This document shows positions 26,213-35,670 of a stretch of 37,829 bases of DNA, one piece after another. The notes below the pieces were generated by a model that was given only the letters and a program-made list of their open reading frames with translations, did no database searches and was not told the origin of the DNA. Source of the DNA: Bacteroidota bacterium (GTDB lineage Bacteria; Bacteroidota; Bacteroidia; Flavobacteriales_D; Sanyastnellaceae); NCBI GenBank assembly GCA_027593035.1, contig JAQCJQ010000011.1, positions 1-37,829 of the forward strand, given 5' to 3'. The position numbers and the translations under genes were made by a program. Positions within the stretch are counted from its first letter, which is position 1; each line of letters opens with the position of its first letter.

Positions 26213-27343
26213 ATGTCCGTGTACCTTGATAACGCTGCCACCACTGCTGTGGCTCCTGAAGTATTGGAATCCATGATTCCGGTGTTGCGGGATTCCTACG
26301 GAAACCCGTCATCAAGTCATGCTCTCGGCCGCAAGTCGCGGGTGATCATCGAGCAGAATCGCCGGGCCATTGCCAAGCATTTGCGGTGCCATGCCAAAAC
26401 AATTTACTTCACATCAGGAGGGACGGAAGCCGACAATTTGGCGTTGCGGTCTGCGGTTCGAGATCTGAATTGTGAGCGCATCATCACTTCCGCAGCGGAA
26501 CACAGCGCTGTGATCAAAACGGCTGAATCGCTTGTTCGAAGTGAGGGCATCGTGTTGGAGTTGGTTCAACATTTACCCGACGGATCTGTGGATCTGGAGC
26601 ATTTGACGCGACTGCTTACTGACGGGCCGAAGACTTTGGTCAGTCTCATGCATGCCAACAATGAGGTGGCGGTGTTGCAGGATCTGGATCGGATTGGGAG
26701 CCTCTGTCGAGCGCATGGTGCCTTGTTCCATTCGGATACCGTGCAGACCATGGCACATTATGCGTTTGATCTTTCGAAGCTGCCCGTTGATTTCATCACG
26801 TGTTCGGCCCACAAATTCCATGGCCCCAAAGGCATTGGATTCTTGTACATCGCGGAGGGCTTGAAGGTGGGTGGACAAATCGAAGGAGGGAGCCAAGAAC
26901 GCGCCGTCCGAGGCGGAACAGAGAACATCCATTCCATCGTGGGATTGGCGACGGCGCTGGAGTTGGCTTACCGTGAATTGGAAGAGCATGAACGCCACAT
27001 TCGTGGTCTGAAGGCTCAGATGGTCGTTGGGTTGAAATCCATGTTTAGCGACTTGAAATTCAATGGAGATTCCGATGATCCAAGTCGGCTATACACCGTT
27101 CTCAATGTGTCTTTCCCGCCGCATCCAAAAAATGGCATGGCGCTTTTCCTTTTGGATTTAGAAGGCATCGCCTGTTCAGGTGGAAGTGCTTGTTCGAGCG
27201 GTGCAACGCTGGGATCCCATGTTTTAAGGGCGCTTCAATTCCATGATCAAACCCGCGCGAGCTTGCGTTTTTCATTCGGTCGATACAACACCGAAGGAGA
27301 CATCCAAGAGGCTTTGGCGGCGATCAAACGGGTTTTTTCATAA
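26213..27343 (+). CDS. Cysteine desulfurase (NifS/IscS class)
   Basis: The 376-residue PLP enzyme takes sulfur from cysteine for Fe-S clusters or tRNA thiolation. It starts YLDNAATT (4-11) and has the PLP region FTSGGTEADN (66-75), HANNEV (147-152), the PLP Lys201 in SAHKFHGPKG, and the persulfide Cys327 in GSACSSGA. Class I features are clear. No iscU or suf genes are adjacent, so it could be a stand-alone desulfurase; which sulfur acceptor it serves is unknown. Confidence 0.93.
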   Translation: MSVYLDNAATTAVAPEVLESMIPVLRDSYGNPSSSHALGRKSRVIIEQNRRAIAKHLRCHAKTIYFTSGGTEADNLALRSAVRDLNCERIITSAAEHSAVIKTAESLVRSEGIVLELVQHLPDGSVDLEHLTRLLTDGPKTLVSLMHANNEVAVLQDLDRIGSLCRAHGALFHSDTVQTMAHYAFDLSKLPVDFITCSAHKFHGPKGIGFLYIAEGLKVGGQIEGGSQERAVRGGTENIHSIVGLATALELAYRELEEHERHIRGLKAQMVVGLKSMFSDLKFNGDSDDPSRLYTVLNVSFPPHPKNGMALFLLDLEGIACSGGSACSSGATLGSHVLRALQFHDQTRASLRFSFGRYNTEGDIQEALAAIKRVFS

Positions 27344-27418
27344 ACCTTCCGGTAATTCCCTGGAAGAAAGCGCAACGAAACTGCGCGCATTTCTTACATT
27401 GGTTTAGAATTGTAATCA

Positions 27419-28975
27419 ATGGCGCTCAACTCTGCTTTTCGATGGTTTATTCGTCGTCGCATGGTGAACATCGAAATGGTGCGATCCAGGCCCGTCGAAA
27501 TTCAGCGTGCGGTATTTTCCAATCTGCTCAACGCTGGGCGAAATACGTCTTTTGGCCGGCAGCACGATCTTGACTCCGTAAAGAACCTGCGGGATTTTCA
27601 GCGACGTGTTCCCATTCGATCGTACGATGAAATCAAACCTTGGATTGATCGGGCGAGGGATGGAGAATCTGACGTTCTGTGGCCGGGGACGACGAAGTGG
27701 TTTGCCAAAAGTTCAGGAACGACAGCGGAGCGAAGCAAGTTTCTTCCGGTCACACGCAGTGCGCTGTACGGATGTCATTTTAAAGGAGGCCAGGACCTGC
27801 TGGCTTTGTTCAGTGACCAACGGCGGCAATCAAAGCTATATGGAGGCAAACATTTGGTTTTGGGCGGGTCTTCCTCTTTGACGGAAATGGGGGGGCTCGG
27901 GTATACGGGTGATTTGAGCGCCATCATCGTTGAGAATTTACCTTTCTGGGTCGAGTCCCGCCGCACCCCGCATCGCGAGATCGCCTTGATGGCGGAGTGG
28001 GAGCAAAAAGTGGATGCCATGGCGCGCGCTACGATCAAAGAGGATGTGCGAATATTGACTGGAATCCCGAGCTGGATGTTGGTCATTGTCAAGCGCGTTC
28101 TGGAGCTATCGGGGGCGTCAACCTTGGGTGAAGTATGGCCCAATTTGCAATTGTTCATGCATGGCGGAGTGAGTTTTTCGCCTTATCGGTCAGAATTTGA
28201 ATCGCTCATCGGTAGCACCAAGTATCCCTTTGATTATTTGGAAACCCACAATGCATCGGAAGGTCTTTTTGGTCTTCAAGACCGATTGGGAGAAAATGAC
28301 CTGCTGCTCATGCTGGACTATGGCATTTATTTTGAGTTTGTTCCAATGTCCGAATGGGGGAGTCAGAATCCCGTCTCCTTGGAGTTGAGGGAATTGGAGG
28401 TAGGAGCGGAATACGCCTTGGTCATTACAACCTCTGCGGGGCTTTGGCGCTATGCATTGGGTGATGTTGTACGCGTGACCGAATTGCACCCATTTCGGAT
28501 GCAGGTGTCGGGGCGAGTCAATGCCTACCTCAATGCCTTTGGTGAGGAATTGATGGGGCATCAGGCAGAAAAGGCCATGGCAGAAGCTTGCACACTCACC
28601 GGGGCGATGGTTCGTGATTATACTGCGGCACCGGTGTATATGCGATCCAACAGAACGGGCGGTCATGAATGGCTGATTGAGTTTGTGAAAAATCCCCAGA
28701 CCAGCATGCTGGAATTCATGGCTTTTTTGGACGCCTCCTTGATTCGCCAGAATTCGGATTATGCCGCAAAAAGAACCGGTGGATTGGCCATTGAACACCC
28801 TGTTGGTCGGGTTCTCGAGCCGGGGACATTTGACGCTTGGCTCAAATCGCAAGGAAAATTAGGGGGGCAGCATAAGATTCCAAGACTCTCCAATGAACGC
28901 CAATTGGTGGAGCAGATTCTGCTGCTGATTGGGCCGAAGGTCAAAAATCAAGCCCCCCCCGTTGTGACCAATTAA
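27419..28975 (+). CDS. GH3-family adenylating enzyme
   Basis: The 518-residue protein belongs to the GH3 (plant auxin-responsive) acyl-acid amido synthetase family of the firefly-luciferase superfamily. Landmarks are the nucleotide loop AKSSGTTAERSKFLPVT near 96, a FMHGGVSFSPYR segment, YLETHNASEG near 273-282 and RYALGD near 344. Plant members join amino acids to jasmonate or auxin; the substrates of the Bacteroidota group are unknown. A C8 homopolymer (28953-28960) lies a few codons before the stop, where slippage or sequencing error would alter only the tail. Confidence 0.88.
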   Translation: MALNSAFRWFIRRRMVNIEMVRSRPVEIQRAVFSNLLNAGRNTSFGRQHDLDSVKNLRDFQRRVPIRSYDEIKPWIDRARDGESDVLWPGTTKWFAKSSGTTAERSKFLPVTRSALYGCHFKGGQDLLALFSDQRRQSKLYGGKHLVLGGSSSLTEMGGLGYTGDLSAIIVENLPFWVESRRTPHREIALMAEWEQKVDAMARATIKEDVRILTGIPSWMLVIVKRVLELSGASTLGEVWPNLQLFMHGGVSFSPYRSEFESLIGSTKYPFDYLETHNASEGLFGLQDRLGENDLLLMLDYGIYFEFVPMSEWGSQNPVSLELRELEVGAEYALVITTSAGLWRYALGDVVRVTELHPFRMQVSGRVNAYLNAFGEELMGHQAEKAMAEACTLTGAMVRDYTAAPVYMRSNRTGGHEWLIEFVKNPQTSMLEFMAFLDASLIRQNSDYAAKRTGGLAIEHPVGRVLEPGTFDAWLKSQGKLGGQHKIPRLSNERQLVEQILLLIGPKVKNQAPPVVTN

Positions 28976-29112
28976 CCGCGATTGACCCTTGATATGAAGC
29001 GATGGGCTCATCCACAGTATGCCGTGGAAGGTCTGTTGGGGAAGTGTGGAAAACCATTTTTTCAAAGCCTCTTTAAACGCCCTATTTTGCACGTTCATTG
29101 GACATCCAAATC

Positions 29113-29730
29113 ATGCACGTAGCCATCGCGGGAAACATCGGTTCAGGTAAAACGACCTTGACAACATTGCTTGCCAAGCACTATCGTTATTCACCTCATT
29201 TTGAGCAGGTTGACGACAATCCCTACCTCAACGACTTCTACAAAGACATGCAACGTTGGTCCTTCAACTTGCAGGTTTTCTTCTTGCGTTCTCGATTTGC
29301 TCAACTGGCAGAATTGCAAGAAAGTGGTCAGAAGGTCATTCAGGATCGGACCATTTATGAAGACGCGCAGATTTTTGCGCCGAATTTGCACGCCATGGGA
29401 CTGATGAGCACGCGGGATTTCAAGAACTACCAGGATCTCTTTGAGTTGATGGAGCGTTTCATTTCGCCACCCGATTTGATGATCTATTTGCGAGCTTCGG
29501 TGCCTCGGCTAGTCGAGAACATCCAAAAGCGCGGCCGAGACTATGAGGAAGCAATTCGGTTGGATTATCTCAATCGATTGAACGAGCGATATGAGGCTTG
29601 GATTAGCACTTACGCGCATGGCAAATTGTTGATCATTGACGTGGACAACAACCGCTTTCATGAGAACAAGGATGACTTGGGTGCGGTCATTGAAGCTGTG
29701 GACGCACAACTGCACGGCTTGTTCGTTTGA
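29113..29730 (+). CDS. Deoxynucleoside kinase
   Basis: The 205-residue enzyme matches the dNK/dGK-dAK family, which phosphorylates deoxynucleosides with ATP for DNA precursor salvage. It has the P-loop GNIGSGKTT (7-15), the DRTIYED catalytic segment, and a lid Arg-rich segment KRGRDYE. The ATG at 29113 gives the expected start just before the P-loop; a TTG at 29098 is less likely. A TATTTTG stretch near 29090 resembles a shortened -7 box. A bidirectional terminator separates it from the convergent hppA. Confidence 0.92.
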   Translation: MHVAIAGNIGSGKTTLTTLLAKHYRYSPHFEQVDDNPYLNDFYKDMQRWSFNLQVFFLRSRFAQLAELQESGQKVIQDRTIYEDAQIFAPNLHAMGLMSTRDFKNYQDLFELMERFISPPDLMIYLRASVPRLVENIQKRGRDYEEAIRLDYLNRLNERYEAWISTYAHGKLLIIDVDNNRFHENKDDLGAVIEAVDAQLHGLFV

Positions 29731-29802
29731 GGAGGAGGTAAAGCGCAGGGGCTCGTTAAAGAGCCTCACACATGGGAGCATCTTTAGTTGACATCACGGC
29801 AT

Positions 29803-29837
29803 AAAAAAAGCGGACCATCAGGGTCCGCTTTTCTTTT
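29803..29837. terminator. Bidirectional intrinsic terminator
   Basis: An 11-bp stem AAAAGCGGACC (29806-29816) pairs with GGTCCGCTTTT (29822-29832) around a 5-base loop. A-tract on the left and T-tract on the right make it work from both sides, serving the convergent deoxynucleoside kinase (+) and hppA (-). Confidence 0.9.
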
Positions 29838-29852
29838 GAATGCGTTTTTTGA

Positions 29853-32096
29853 TTAATCGGCTGTAGCAACAGGCACCTCAACAACGAGGGTAGTTGGGGC
29901 AGCAGTCGTAGCATCTGAGTGCTCTTCTGCATTGAAACCATGCAAGATGGGAGCAATGACCAAACCGACCAAACACGTCAACTTGATGAGGATGTTCATA
30001 GACGGCCCGCTTGTGTCCTTGAAGGGATCTCCAACGGTGTCACCGGTGACAGCTGCTTTGTGCGCTTCAGATCCTTTGTAGGTCATCTCACCGTCGATTT
30101 CGACGCCGGCTTCGAATGACTTCTTGGCGTTGTCCCAAGCTCCTCCAGCATTGTTCTGGAAAATGGCCCACAACACACCGCTCACGGTCACTCCGGCCAT
30201 ATAGCCACCCAAAGTCTCAGCAGCCCATTTGCCGTCCATTCCGAACGCCAAAGGAAGCAATCCAATGATGAGTGGAGCGGCGATGGTCATCGCACCAGGA
30301 AGCATCATTTCGCGAAGCGCAGCTTGCGTTGAAATATCGACACACTTGTCATATTCCGGCTTGCCTGTTCCTTCCATGATGCCTGGAATCTCTTTGAATT
30401 GACGACGTACCTCCTTTACCATTTCCATGGCAGCTTCTCCTACAGAATTCATGGCCATGGCCGAGAATACTACGGGGATCATAGCGCCAATGAACAACGT
30501 CGCGAGGACGTTTGCCTTGAAAATGTTGATGCCATCAATGTCAGTGAACTCGACAAAGGCAGCAAACAAAGCAAGAGCGGTCAATGCGGCTGAGGCAATG
30601 GCAAAGCCTTTTCCAATCGCTGCAGTGGTATTTCCAACGGAGTCCAAGATGTCCGTTCGTTCACGCACCTCATCTGGCAATTCGCTCATTTCAGCAATAC
30701 CGCCCGCGTTGTCGGCAATGGGACCAAAGGCATCGATGGCGAGCTGCATGGCAGTCGTTGCCATCATGGCACATGCTGCAATCGCTACACCATAAAAACC
30801 TGCGAATTCATACGCAGCGAAAATAGCAGCGGCAAACAACAAGATGGGACCGAAAGTGGACTTCATGCCCGTGGCCAATCCTGCAATGATGTTGGTCGCA
30901 GCTCCTGTCGATGACTTTTGAACGATGTCCAAGATCGGCTTCTTGCCCAATCCGGTGTAATACTCTGTCATGTAGCTGATGGCTGCACCCACGGTGAGAC
31001 CGACCAATACTGCATAGAAGACATTGATGGAATCGAACGTACGATTCGCTTCACCGAAAAATTCCATGGTCAATTCACCAGGCAGCATCCATTCAATGAG
31101 GAAATAACAGGCAATCCCTGTCATAATGATGCTGCTCCAGTTGCCCATGTTCAACGCACGTTGAACTTGAGCTTCTTTCGCGCCATCCTTTACACGAATA
31201 AAGAGCGTTCCGAGAATTGAGAAAACGATTCCCAAAGCAGAAATGATCAAGGGCAACAAAATGGTAGACATGCCTCCGAAGTCATCTGTGAGGGAGCCTC
31301 CCATGTCCTTGATGACATAGTTTCCAAGGACCATGGCAGCCAGTACCGTTGCCACATAAGATCCAAACAAGTCAGCACCCATTCCAGCGACATCCCCTAC
31401 GTTGTCTCCTACATTGTCCGCAATGGTGGCCGGGTTTCGAGGATCATCTTCAGGAATGCCAGCTTCTACTTTGCCTACGAGGTCAGCACCGACGTCAGCA
31501 GCTTTGGTGTATATACCGCCACCAACACGAGCAAATAAGGCGATGGATTCAGCGCCAAGAGAGAAGCCTGCGAGTGCTTCCAAAACTTCGGTCATTTCCG
31601 AGACCCCCTGCCATTCACCGCCGCTGAGCATGCCCAGCAACAGCATGAACAACATACTCAATCCAAATACTGCCAATCCAGCAACACCCAGTCCCATGAC
31701 TGTTCCGCCTGTGAAGGACACCTTCAATGCGTGTGCGATGCCTGTTCGGGCCGCTTGCGTCGTTCGCACGTTTGCTTGTGTTGCAATCCGCATACCGATG
31801 TTTCCCGCGATTGCAGAAAAGATGGCACCGATCACAAATGCGACGACGATCCAATAAGGGGTGCTTTCAACAAAATGCGCAATAACGCCTAGCAAAGCTC
31901 CAGCGATCACAACGAAAACAGCGAGTACCCGGTACTCCGCTTTCAAAAAGGCCAAGGCGCCTTCATGGATGTGTTGAGCGATCTCCGCCATGCGCGGGGT
32001 GCCCGCGTCTTGTTTGCGCACCCAAGCTGCTTGGATAGCCATGTAAACCAATCCCAAAACGGCGATGGCTGGTACAGAATAAAGAATAATCTCCAT
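29853..32096 (-). CDS. hppA: Membrane-bound ion-pumping pyrophosphatase
   Basis: The 747-residue polytopic protein hydrolyses pyrophosphate to pump Na+ and/or H+ across the membrane. It has the PPi-binding block [18 protein letters not shown] (192-209), [20 protein letters not shown] (216-235) and the later [11 protein letters not shown] (456-466). GNTTAA (488-493) carries Ala where K+-independent enzymes have Lys, which indicates the K+-dependent subfamily. Glu183 in GAESIAL lies where Na+-pumping members carry a Glu, so Na+ transport is plausible but not certain. It follows the pyruvate dehydrogenase E1 beta gene by 52 bases on the same strand and may be co-transcribed. Confidence 0.95.
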   Translation of the reverse strand: MEIILYSVPAIAVLGLVYMAIQAAWVRKQDAGTPRMAEIAQHIHEGALAFLKAEYRVLAVFVVIAGALLGVIAHFVESTPYWIVVAFVIGAIFSAIAGNIGMRIATQANVRTTQAARTGIAHALKVSFTGGTVMGLGVAGLAVFGLSMLFMLLLGMLSGGEWQGVSEMTEVLEALAGFSLGAESIALFARVGGGIYTKAADVGADLVGKVEAGIPEDDPRNPATIADNVGDNVGDVAGMGADLFGSYVATVLAAMVLGNYVIKDMGGSLTDDFGGMSTILLPLIISALGIVFSILGTLFIRVKDGAKEAQVQRALNMGNWSSIIMTGIACYFLIEWMLPGELTMEFFGEANRTFDSINVFYAVLVGLTVGAAISYMTEYYTGLGKKPILDIVQKSSTGAATNIIAGLATGMKSTFGPILLFAAAIFAAYEFAGFYGVAIAACAMMATTAMQLAIDAFGPIADNAGGIAEMSELPDEVRERTDILDSVGNTTAAIGKGFAIASAALTALALFAAFVEFTDIDGINIFKANVLATLFIGAMIPVVFSAMAMNSVGEAAMEMVKEVRRQFKEIPGIMEGTGKPEYDKCVDISTQAALREMMLPGAMTIAAPLIIGLLPLAFGMDGKWAAETLGGYMAGVTVSGVLWAIFQNNAGGAWDNAKKSFEAGVEIDGEMTYKGSEAHKAAVTGDTVGDPFKDTSGPSMNILIKLTCLVGLVIAPILHGFNAEEHSDATTAAPTTLVVEVPVATAD

Positions 32097-32148
32097 ATGG
32101 TTTGTCAGTTGGCATCCGATTCTTGGATGCAGTTAGATTTCAATTGAA

Positions 32149-33129
32149 TTAAGCCACGTAGGCTACGCTTTTCACCGCCTCCATGATGTCTTTGACTTGA
32201 GGAAGTGCCTCTTCAATGAGCGTTGGCGAAAAAGCAAATGGGGTATCGGATTGGCACAGACGCACGATGGGCGCGTCGAGGAAGTCAAAAGCGTTGCGCT
32301 GCACGCGGTATGCCACTTCGCTGCTGATACTGGCCACCGGGAAGCTCTCCTCAACAATGACCAAACGGTTCGTTTTGCGAATGCTTTCGATGATGGTGTC
32401 CAAATCCAATGGACGAATGGTCACCAGGTCAATGATTTCAACTTCGATGCCTTCCTGTGCCAATTCATCCGCTGCAGCATGCACCGTTTTGAGGATCTTC
32501 CCGAAAGAAACAATGGTGCAGGCATCACCTGTTCGACGCACGTTGGCTTTGCCAATGGGCACGAGGTATTCACCTTCTGGAATGAGCCCCTTATCGCCGT
32601 ACATCTGTTCACTCTCCATAATGAGCACGGGATCCTCGTCACGAATGGCTGACTTCAGCAATCCCTTGGCTTCATAAGGAGTAAAGGGTGTGACGACTTT
32701 CAATCCTGGAATGGACGCGTACATGGATTCAAACGACTGGCTATGGGTCGCCGCTAGTTGACCGGCAGTGCCATTGGGACCCCGAAAAACAATCGGTACA
32801 TGGTACTGGCCTCCGCTCATCTGCAGCATTTTGGCTGCGTGATTGATGATTTGGTCAGCTGCCAGGATGGCGAAATTCCAAGTCATGAACTCAACGATCG
32901 GACGCAAGCCATTCATGGCAGCGCCGACAGCAATTCCGGAGAAACCGAGCTCTGCGATTGGCGTGTCAATGACACGCCGGGCGCCGAATTCTTCCAGCAT
33001 ACCCTTCGAAGCTTTGTAGGCACCGTTGTATTCGGCGACTTCCTCTCCCATCAAGAATACCCGCTCATCGCGGCGCATTTCTTCACTCATCGCCTCACGA
33101 ACGGCCTCTCTAAATTGTACTTCGCGCAT
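32149..33129 (-). CDS. Pyruvate dehydrogenase E1 component, beta subunit
   Basis: The 326-residue protein is the thiamine-diphosphate E1 beta chain: MREVQFREAVREAM at the start, MGEEVAEYNGAYK with the ThDP-associated Glu, DTPIAELGFSGIAVGAA, and PVIRP-like IRPLD with VEESFP further on. It matches the pyruvate class in Bacteroidota; a branched-chain oxoacid role is less likely but not excluded. The E1 alpha and E2 genes are not in the window. The ATG at 33129 is preferred over the open frame to 33237, and a clear promoter lies just upstream. Confidence 0.92.
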   Translation of the reverse strand: MREVQFREAVREAMSEEMRRDERVFLMGEEVAEYNGAYKASKGMLEEFGARRVIDTPIAELGFSGIAVGAAMNGLRPIVEFMTWNFAILAADQIINHAAKMLQMSGGQYHVPIVFRGPNGTAGQLAATHSQSFESMYASIPGLKVVTPFTPYEAKGLLKSAIRDEDPVLIMESEQMYGDKGLIPEGEYLVPIGKANVRRTGDACTIVSFGKILKTVHAAADELAQEGIEVEIIDLVTIRPLDLDTIIESIRKTNRLVIVEESFPVASISSEVAYRVQRNAFDFLDAPIVRLCQSDTPFAFSPTLIEEALPQVKDIMEAVKSVAYVA

Positions 33130-33154
33130 GAATCTGTCTTTTACAATAGGTCGG

Positions 33155-33184
33155 CAAAGATAAGTCAACTGCAAATGGAACAAA
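33155..33184 (-). promoter_or_regulatory. Promoter of the E1 beta gene
   Basis: Read on the - strand, TTTG (33184-33181) is followed after 18 bases by TATCTTTG (33162-33155). Both boxes match the Bacteroidota consensus. Expected start is near 33149, about 20 bases before the ATG at 33129. Confidence 0.75.
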
Positions 33185-33269
33185 ACAGGAATTTTCATTG
33201 TCGATTTTGAGGGATAATGAGGTGCTTGGAATCGCATGAATCAGCGCCTGAATTGCAGAAACGAAGGTC

Positions 33270-33288
33270 TTATGCATGCATAGCATAA
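33270..33288. promoter_or_regulatory. Inverted repeat in the divergent pdh-etf promoter region
   Basis: TTATGC (33270-33275) and GCATAA (33283-33288) form an inverted repeat around ATGCATA. It is centred about 40 bases before the etfB -7 box, where an activator or repressor could sit. No known regulator is implied. Confidence 0.4.
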
Positions 33289-33315
33289 CCCGTCTGATTT
33301 TGCCCCGGTCGGCCT

Positions 33316-33323
33316 TACCTTCG
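33316..33323 (+). promoter_or_regulatory. -7 box of etfB
   Basis: TACCTTCG differs from TAnnTTTG at one base and is followed by 16 bases to the etfB ATG at 33340. TCTG sits about 19 bases upstream in the -33 position. The same TACCTTCG box precedes the DUF3127 gene. Confidence 0.5.
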
Positions 33324-33339
33324 CAACAAATTCGAGGAG

Positions 33340-34077
33340 ATGAAAATTCTAGTTTGTATCAGCCAAGCTCCGGACACGACCAGTCGAATTGCTTTCACCG
33401 ACGGAGGCAAAACATTCGACTCAACGGGAGTTCAATACATCGTCAACCCATACGATGAATGGTACGCTTTGGTGCGTGGCATTGAATTGAAAGAGGCGCA
33501 TGGAGGCACCGTCACGACCATTACCGTGGGTGGCGCGGTCTGTGACCCGGTCATCCGCAAGGCATTGGCGATAGGCGCTGACGATGCCGTTCGAGTGGAT
33601 GCTGAACCCACCGATGCGATGCAAACGGCCGAACTCATTGCTTCTTACGCAAAAAACCAAGCGTTTGATTTGATTTTATGTGGCAAAGAAACCATTGATC
33701 ACAATGGCTCCTTGGTTCCGGCCATGGTGGCTGAAATGCTCGATTGGCCATTCATTGCTTTGGCGACACACCTGGAGGTGGAAGGCATTGAAGCTTCTTT
33801 GAAGCGCGAGTCCGCTGGAGGAACGGAACATGTCAAAGTCAACTTACCGCTTGTGTTGAGCGCATCGAAAGGCATGGCCGAACAGCGCATTCCCAACATG
33901 CGGGGCATCATGTCTGCTCGCTCAAAACCATTGAATGTGGAGCAAGGCGAGGCGGCAGCGATGTCATCAGTGCGCCAGTTTTCCTTGCCTCCAGAAAAAG
34001 GAGCCTGCAAAATCATTCCAGCAGACCAAGCGGAAGAACTCATTCGTTTGCTTCGTGAAGAAGCCAAAGCCATTTGA
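33340..34077 (+). CDS. etfB: Electron transfer flavoprotein beta subunit
   Basis: The 245-residue subunit of ETF carries electrons from acyl-CoA dehydrogenases and related flavoenzymes to the respiratory chain. It has the start MKILVCISQAPDTT, the NPYDEWYALVRGIELKE helix and the recognition-loop region LPLVLSASKGMAEQRIPNMRGIMSARSKP typical of EtfB. It is followed after 2 bases by etfA in the same frame direction, so both are one transcription unit. Confidence 0.95.
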   Translation: MKILVCISQAPDTTSRIAFTDGGKTFDSTGVQYIVNPYDEWYALVRGIELKEAHGGTVTTITVGGAVCDPVIRKALAIGADDAVRVDAEPTDAMQTAELIASYAKNQAFDLILCGKETIDHNGSLVPAMVAEMLDWPFIALATHLEVEGIEASLKRESAGGTEHVKVNLPLVLSASKGMAEQRIPNMRGIMSARSKPLNVEQGEAAAMSSVRQFSLPPEKGACKIIPADQAEELIRLLREEAKAI

Positions 34078-34079
34078 TC

Positions 34080-35024
34080 ATGTCAGTATTAGCAATAGTT
34101 TCCCTTAAAAATGGTCAACCCACCAAGGGAGGGTTGGAGGCTGCTTCGTACGCAGCGGCCTATGCACAAGCTCAAGGTGTTGAGGCGGTGGCTCTGGTAG
34201 CCGGTCCCATGCAGTCCGATGGGGGGCTGGGTGCAACTGGTATTGTGCGGGTTTTGCATTGCGCGACGGAACTCTCCGATAGCAGCCAATGGGCCCGTTT
34301 GGCGGATGCCGCTTCGAAAGAATGTGGGGCCAGCGGAGTCGTATTGACCCATGACCATACCGGTCGCGCGATTGGACCGCGTTTGGCGGTGCGCTTGCAG
34401 GCGGGCATGGTGAGTGGAGTTACAGAACTACCGAATGCCGGTGCTGTGCGAAAAAACGTTTTCTCAGGAAAGGCCATGGCCGATGTGGAAGTCTCATCCA
34501 ATACGGTCGTGTATTCCGTGACGCCCAATGCTTTTGGCGTGCGGGACGGAGGCGGTACTGCTGAGGTTAGCGCATTTTCGGCAGAAGTCGGCGAGGCACG
34601 CGAGCGCGTGACGGGCTTTGACCCTGCTAGCGCTGATGGCCAAACGCCGCTTCCAGAAGCTGATTTGGTGGTGAGTGCCGGAAGAGGGCTGAAGGGGCCT
34701 GAAAATTGGGGAATCGTTGAAGATCTGGCCAAAGCACTCGGTGCGACAACCGCTTGTTCACGTCCGGTTTCAGACATTGGCTGGCGTCCTCACCATGAGC
34801 ACGTGGGGCAGACGGGCATTACCATTCGACCCAATTTATACATCGCAGCGGGCATTTCAGGAGCGATTCAGCACCTGGCAGGAGTCAACCAATCCAAGGT
34901 GATCGTTGTGATCAACACGGACCCGGAAGCGCCGTTTTTCAAAGCTGCCGATTACGGAATCGTGGGCGATGCCTTTGAGGTCTTGCCCCGATTGACTGCT
35001 GCTGTCAAGGCATTGGATGCCTGA
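34080..35024 (+). CDS. etfA: Electron transfer flavoprotein alpha subunit
   Basis: The 314-residue FAD-binding partner of EtfB. The C-terminal FAD domain shows SAGRGLKGPENW, GQTGITIRPNLYIAAGISGA, and INTDPEAPFFKAADYGIVGD, all family hallmarks. The ATG at 34080 (MSVLAIV) is preferred over the TTG at 34074, which would overlap the etfB stop. A 51-base gap with its own -7 box separates it from the next gene. Confidence 0.96.
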   Translation: MSVLAIVSLKNGQPTKGGLEAASYAAAYAQAQGVEAVALVAGPMQSDGGLGATGIVRVLHCATELSDSSQWARLADAASKECGASGVVLTHDHTGRAIGPRLAVRLQAGMVSGVTELPNAGAVRKNVFSGKAMADVEVSSNTVVYSVTPNAFGVRDGGGTAEVSAFSAEVGEARERVTGFDPASADGQTPLPEADLVVSAGRGLKGPENWGIVEDLAKALGATTACSRPVSDIGWRPHHEHVGQTGITIRPNLYIAAGISGAIQHLAGVNQSKVIVVINTDPEAPFFKAADYGIVGDAFEVLPRLTAAVKALDA

Positions 35025-35046
35025 TTCCTGAACCAAATTGCCATCG

Positions 35047-35054
35047 TAACTTTG
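35047..35054 (+). promoter_or_regulatory. -7 box of the bifunctional nuclease gene
   Basis: TAACTTTG matches TAnnTTTG exactly and lies 21 bases before the ATG at 35076. The -33 position has only ATTC. The box lies in the 51-base gap after etfA, so the nuclease-purE-flavin reductase group may have its own start. Confidence 0.5.
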
Positions 35055-35075
35055 CAACGAACGGAATCCAAGTAG

Positions 35076-35663
35076 ATGAAGAAGGTTGAAATGGAAATCA
35101 CGGACATTGCGCTGAGCGGATCTTCCTCCGGCGCTTACGCGATGGTCTTGGGTGAAGTGACGGGCAATCGCAAATTGCCCATTGTGATCGGTGGAGCAGA
35201 GGCCCAGGCCATTGCCATTGAGATGGAGAAGATGAAAGCTTCCCGTCCATTGACCCATGATTTGTTCAAGTCGGCCTTCACCGCGTTTGAGATCCGTGTG
35301 ACAGAAGTCCTCATTTATAACATGGTGGAAGGCATCTTCTTTGCCAAGTTGATATGCGTGAATCATGCCAAAGAAGTTGAAATTGACTGCCGTCCCAGCG
35401 ATGCCGTAGCCTTGGCTTATCGTTTCGGTTGTCCCATTCAGTGTTATGAATCGGTGTTGCAGACAGCGGGAATCAAAGCAGAAGAATTGGAAGAGTCAGA
35501 GGATGCCTTTGAGAATACGCAAGAAGAATTGATTGCCGAGCAGCCAAAAGCGCCTTCTTTGACGGAATTGGAAAATGAATTGGCTCAAGCCTTGGCTCGA
35601 GAAGACTACGAGAAAGCGTCGCAATTGAGGGATCAGATTGATCAATTGAAAAAAACGAACTGA
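35076..35663 (+). CDS. Bifunctional nuclease domain protein with UVR motif
   Basis: The 195-residue protein has an N-terminal bifunctional nuclease (BFN/DUF151) domain, about 1-135, with LPIVIGGAEAQAIA and CRPSDAVALAYR. After an acidic linker, a C-terminal UvrB/UvrC-type motif (LENELAQALAREDYEKASQLRDQI, about 168-191) forms a helical pair used for protein contacts. DUF151 proteins are linked to nuclease activity in plants; the bacterial role is unsettled. It is followed 7 bases later by purE. Confidence 0.9.
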   Translation: MKKVEMEITDIALSGSSSGAYAMVLGEVTGNRKLPIVIGGAEAQAIAIEMEKMKASRPLTHDLFKSAFTAFEIRVTEVLIYNMVEGIFFAKLICVNHAKEVEIDCRPSDAVALAYRFGCPIQCYESVLQTAGIKAEELEESEDAFENTQEELIAEQPKAPSLTELENELAQALAREDYEKASQLRDQIDQLKKTN

Positions 35664-35670
35664 CAACAAC

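Noticed and set aside
29750-29765. GGCTC/GAGCC hairpin after the deoxynucleoside kinase
   Set aside because: Only 5 bp without a T-tract; the stronger terminator lies 40 bases further on.
32112-32130. GCATCC/GGATGC hairpin between E1 beta and hppA
   Set aside because: A 6-bp stem with no T-run on either strand; too weak to call a terminator.
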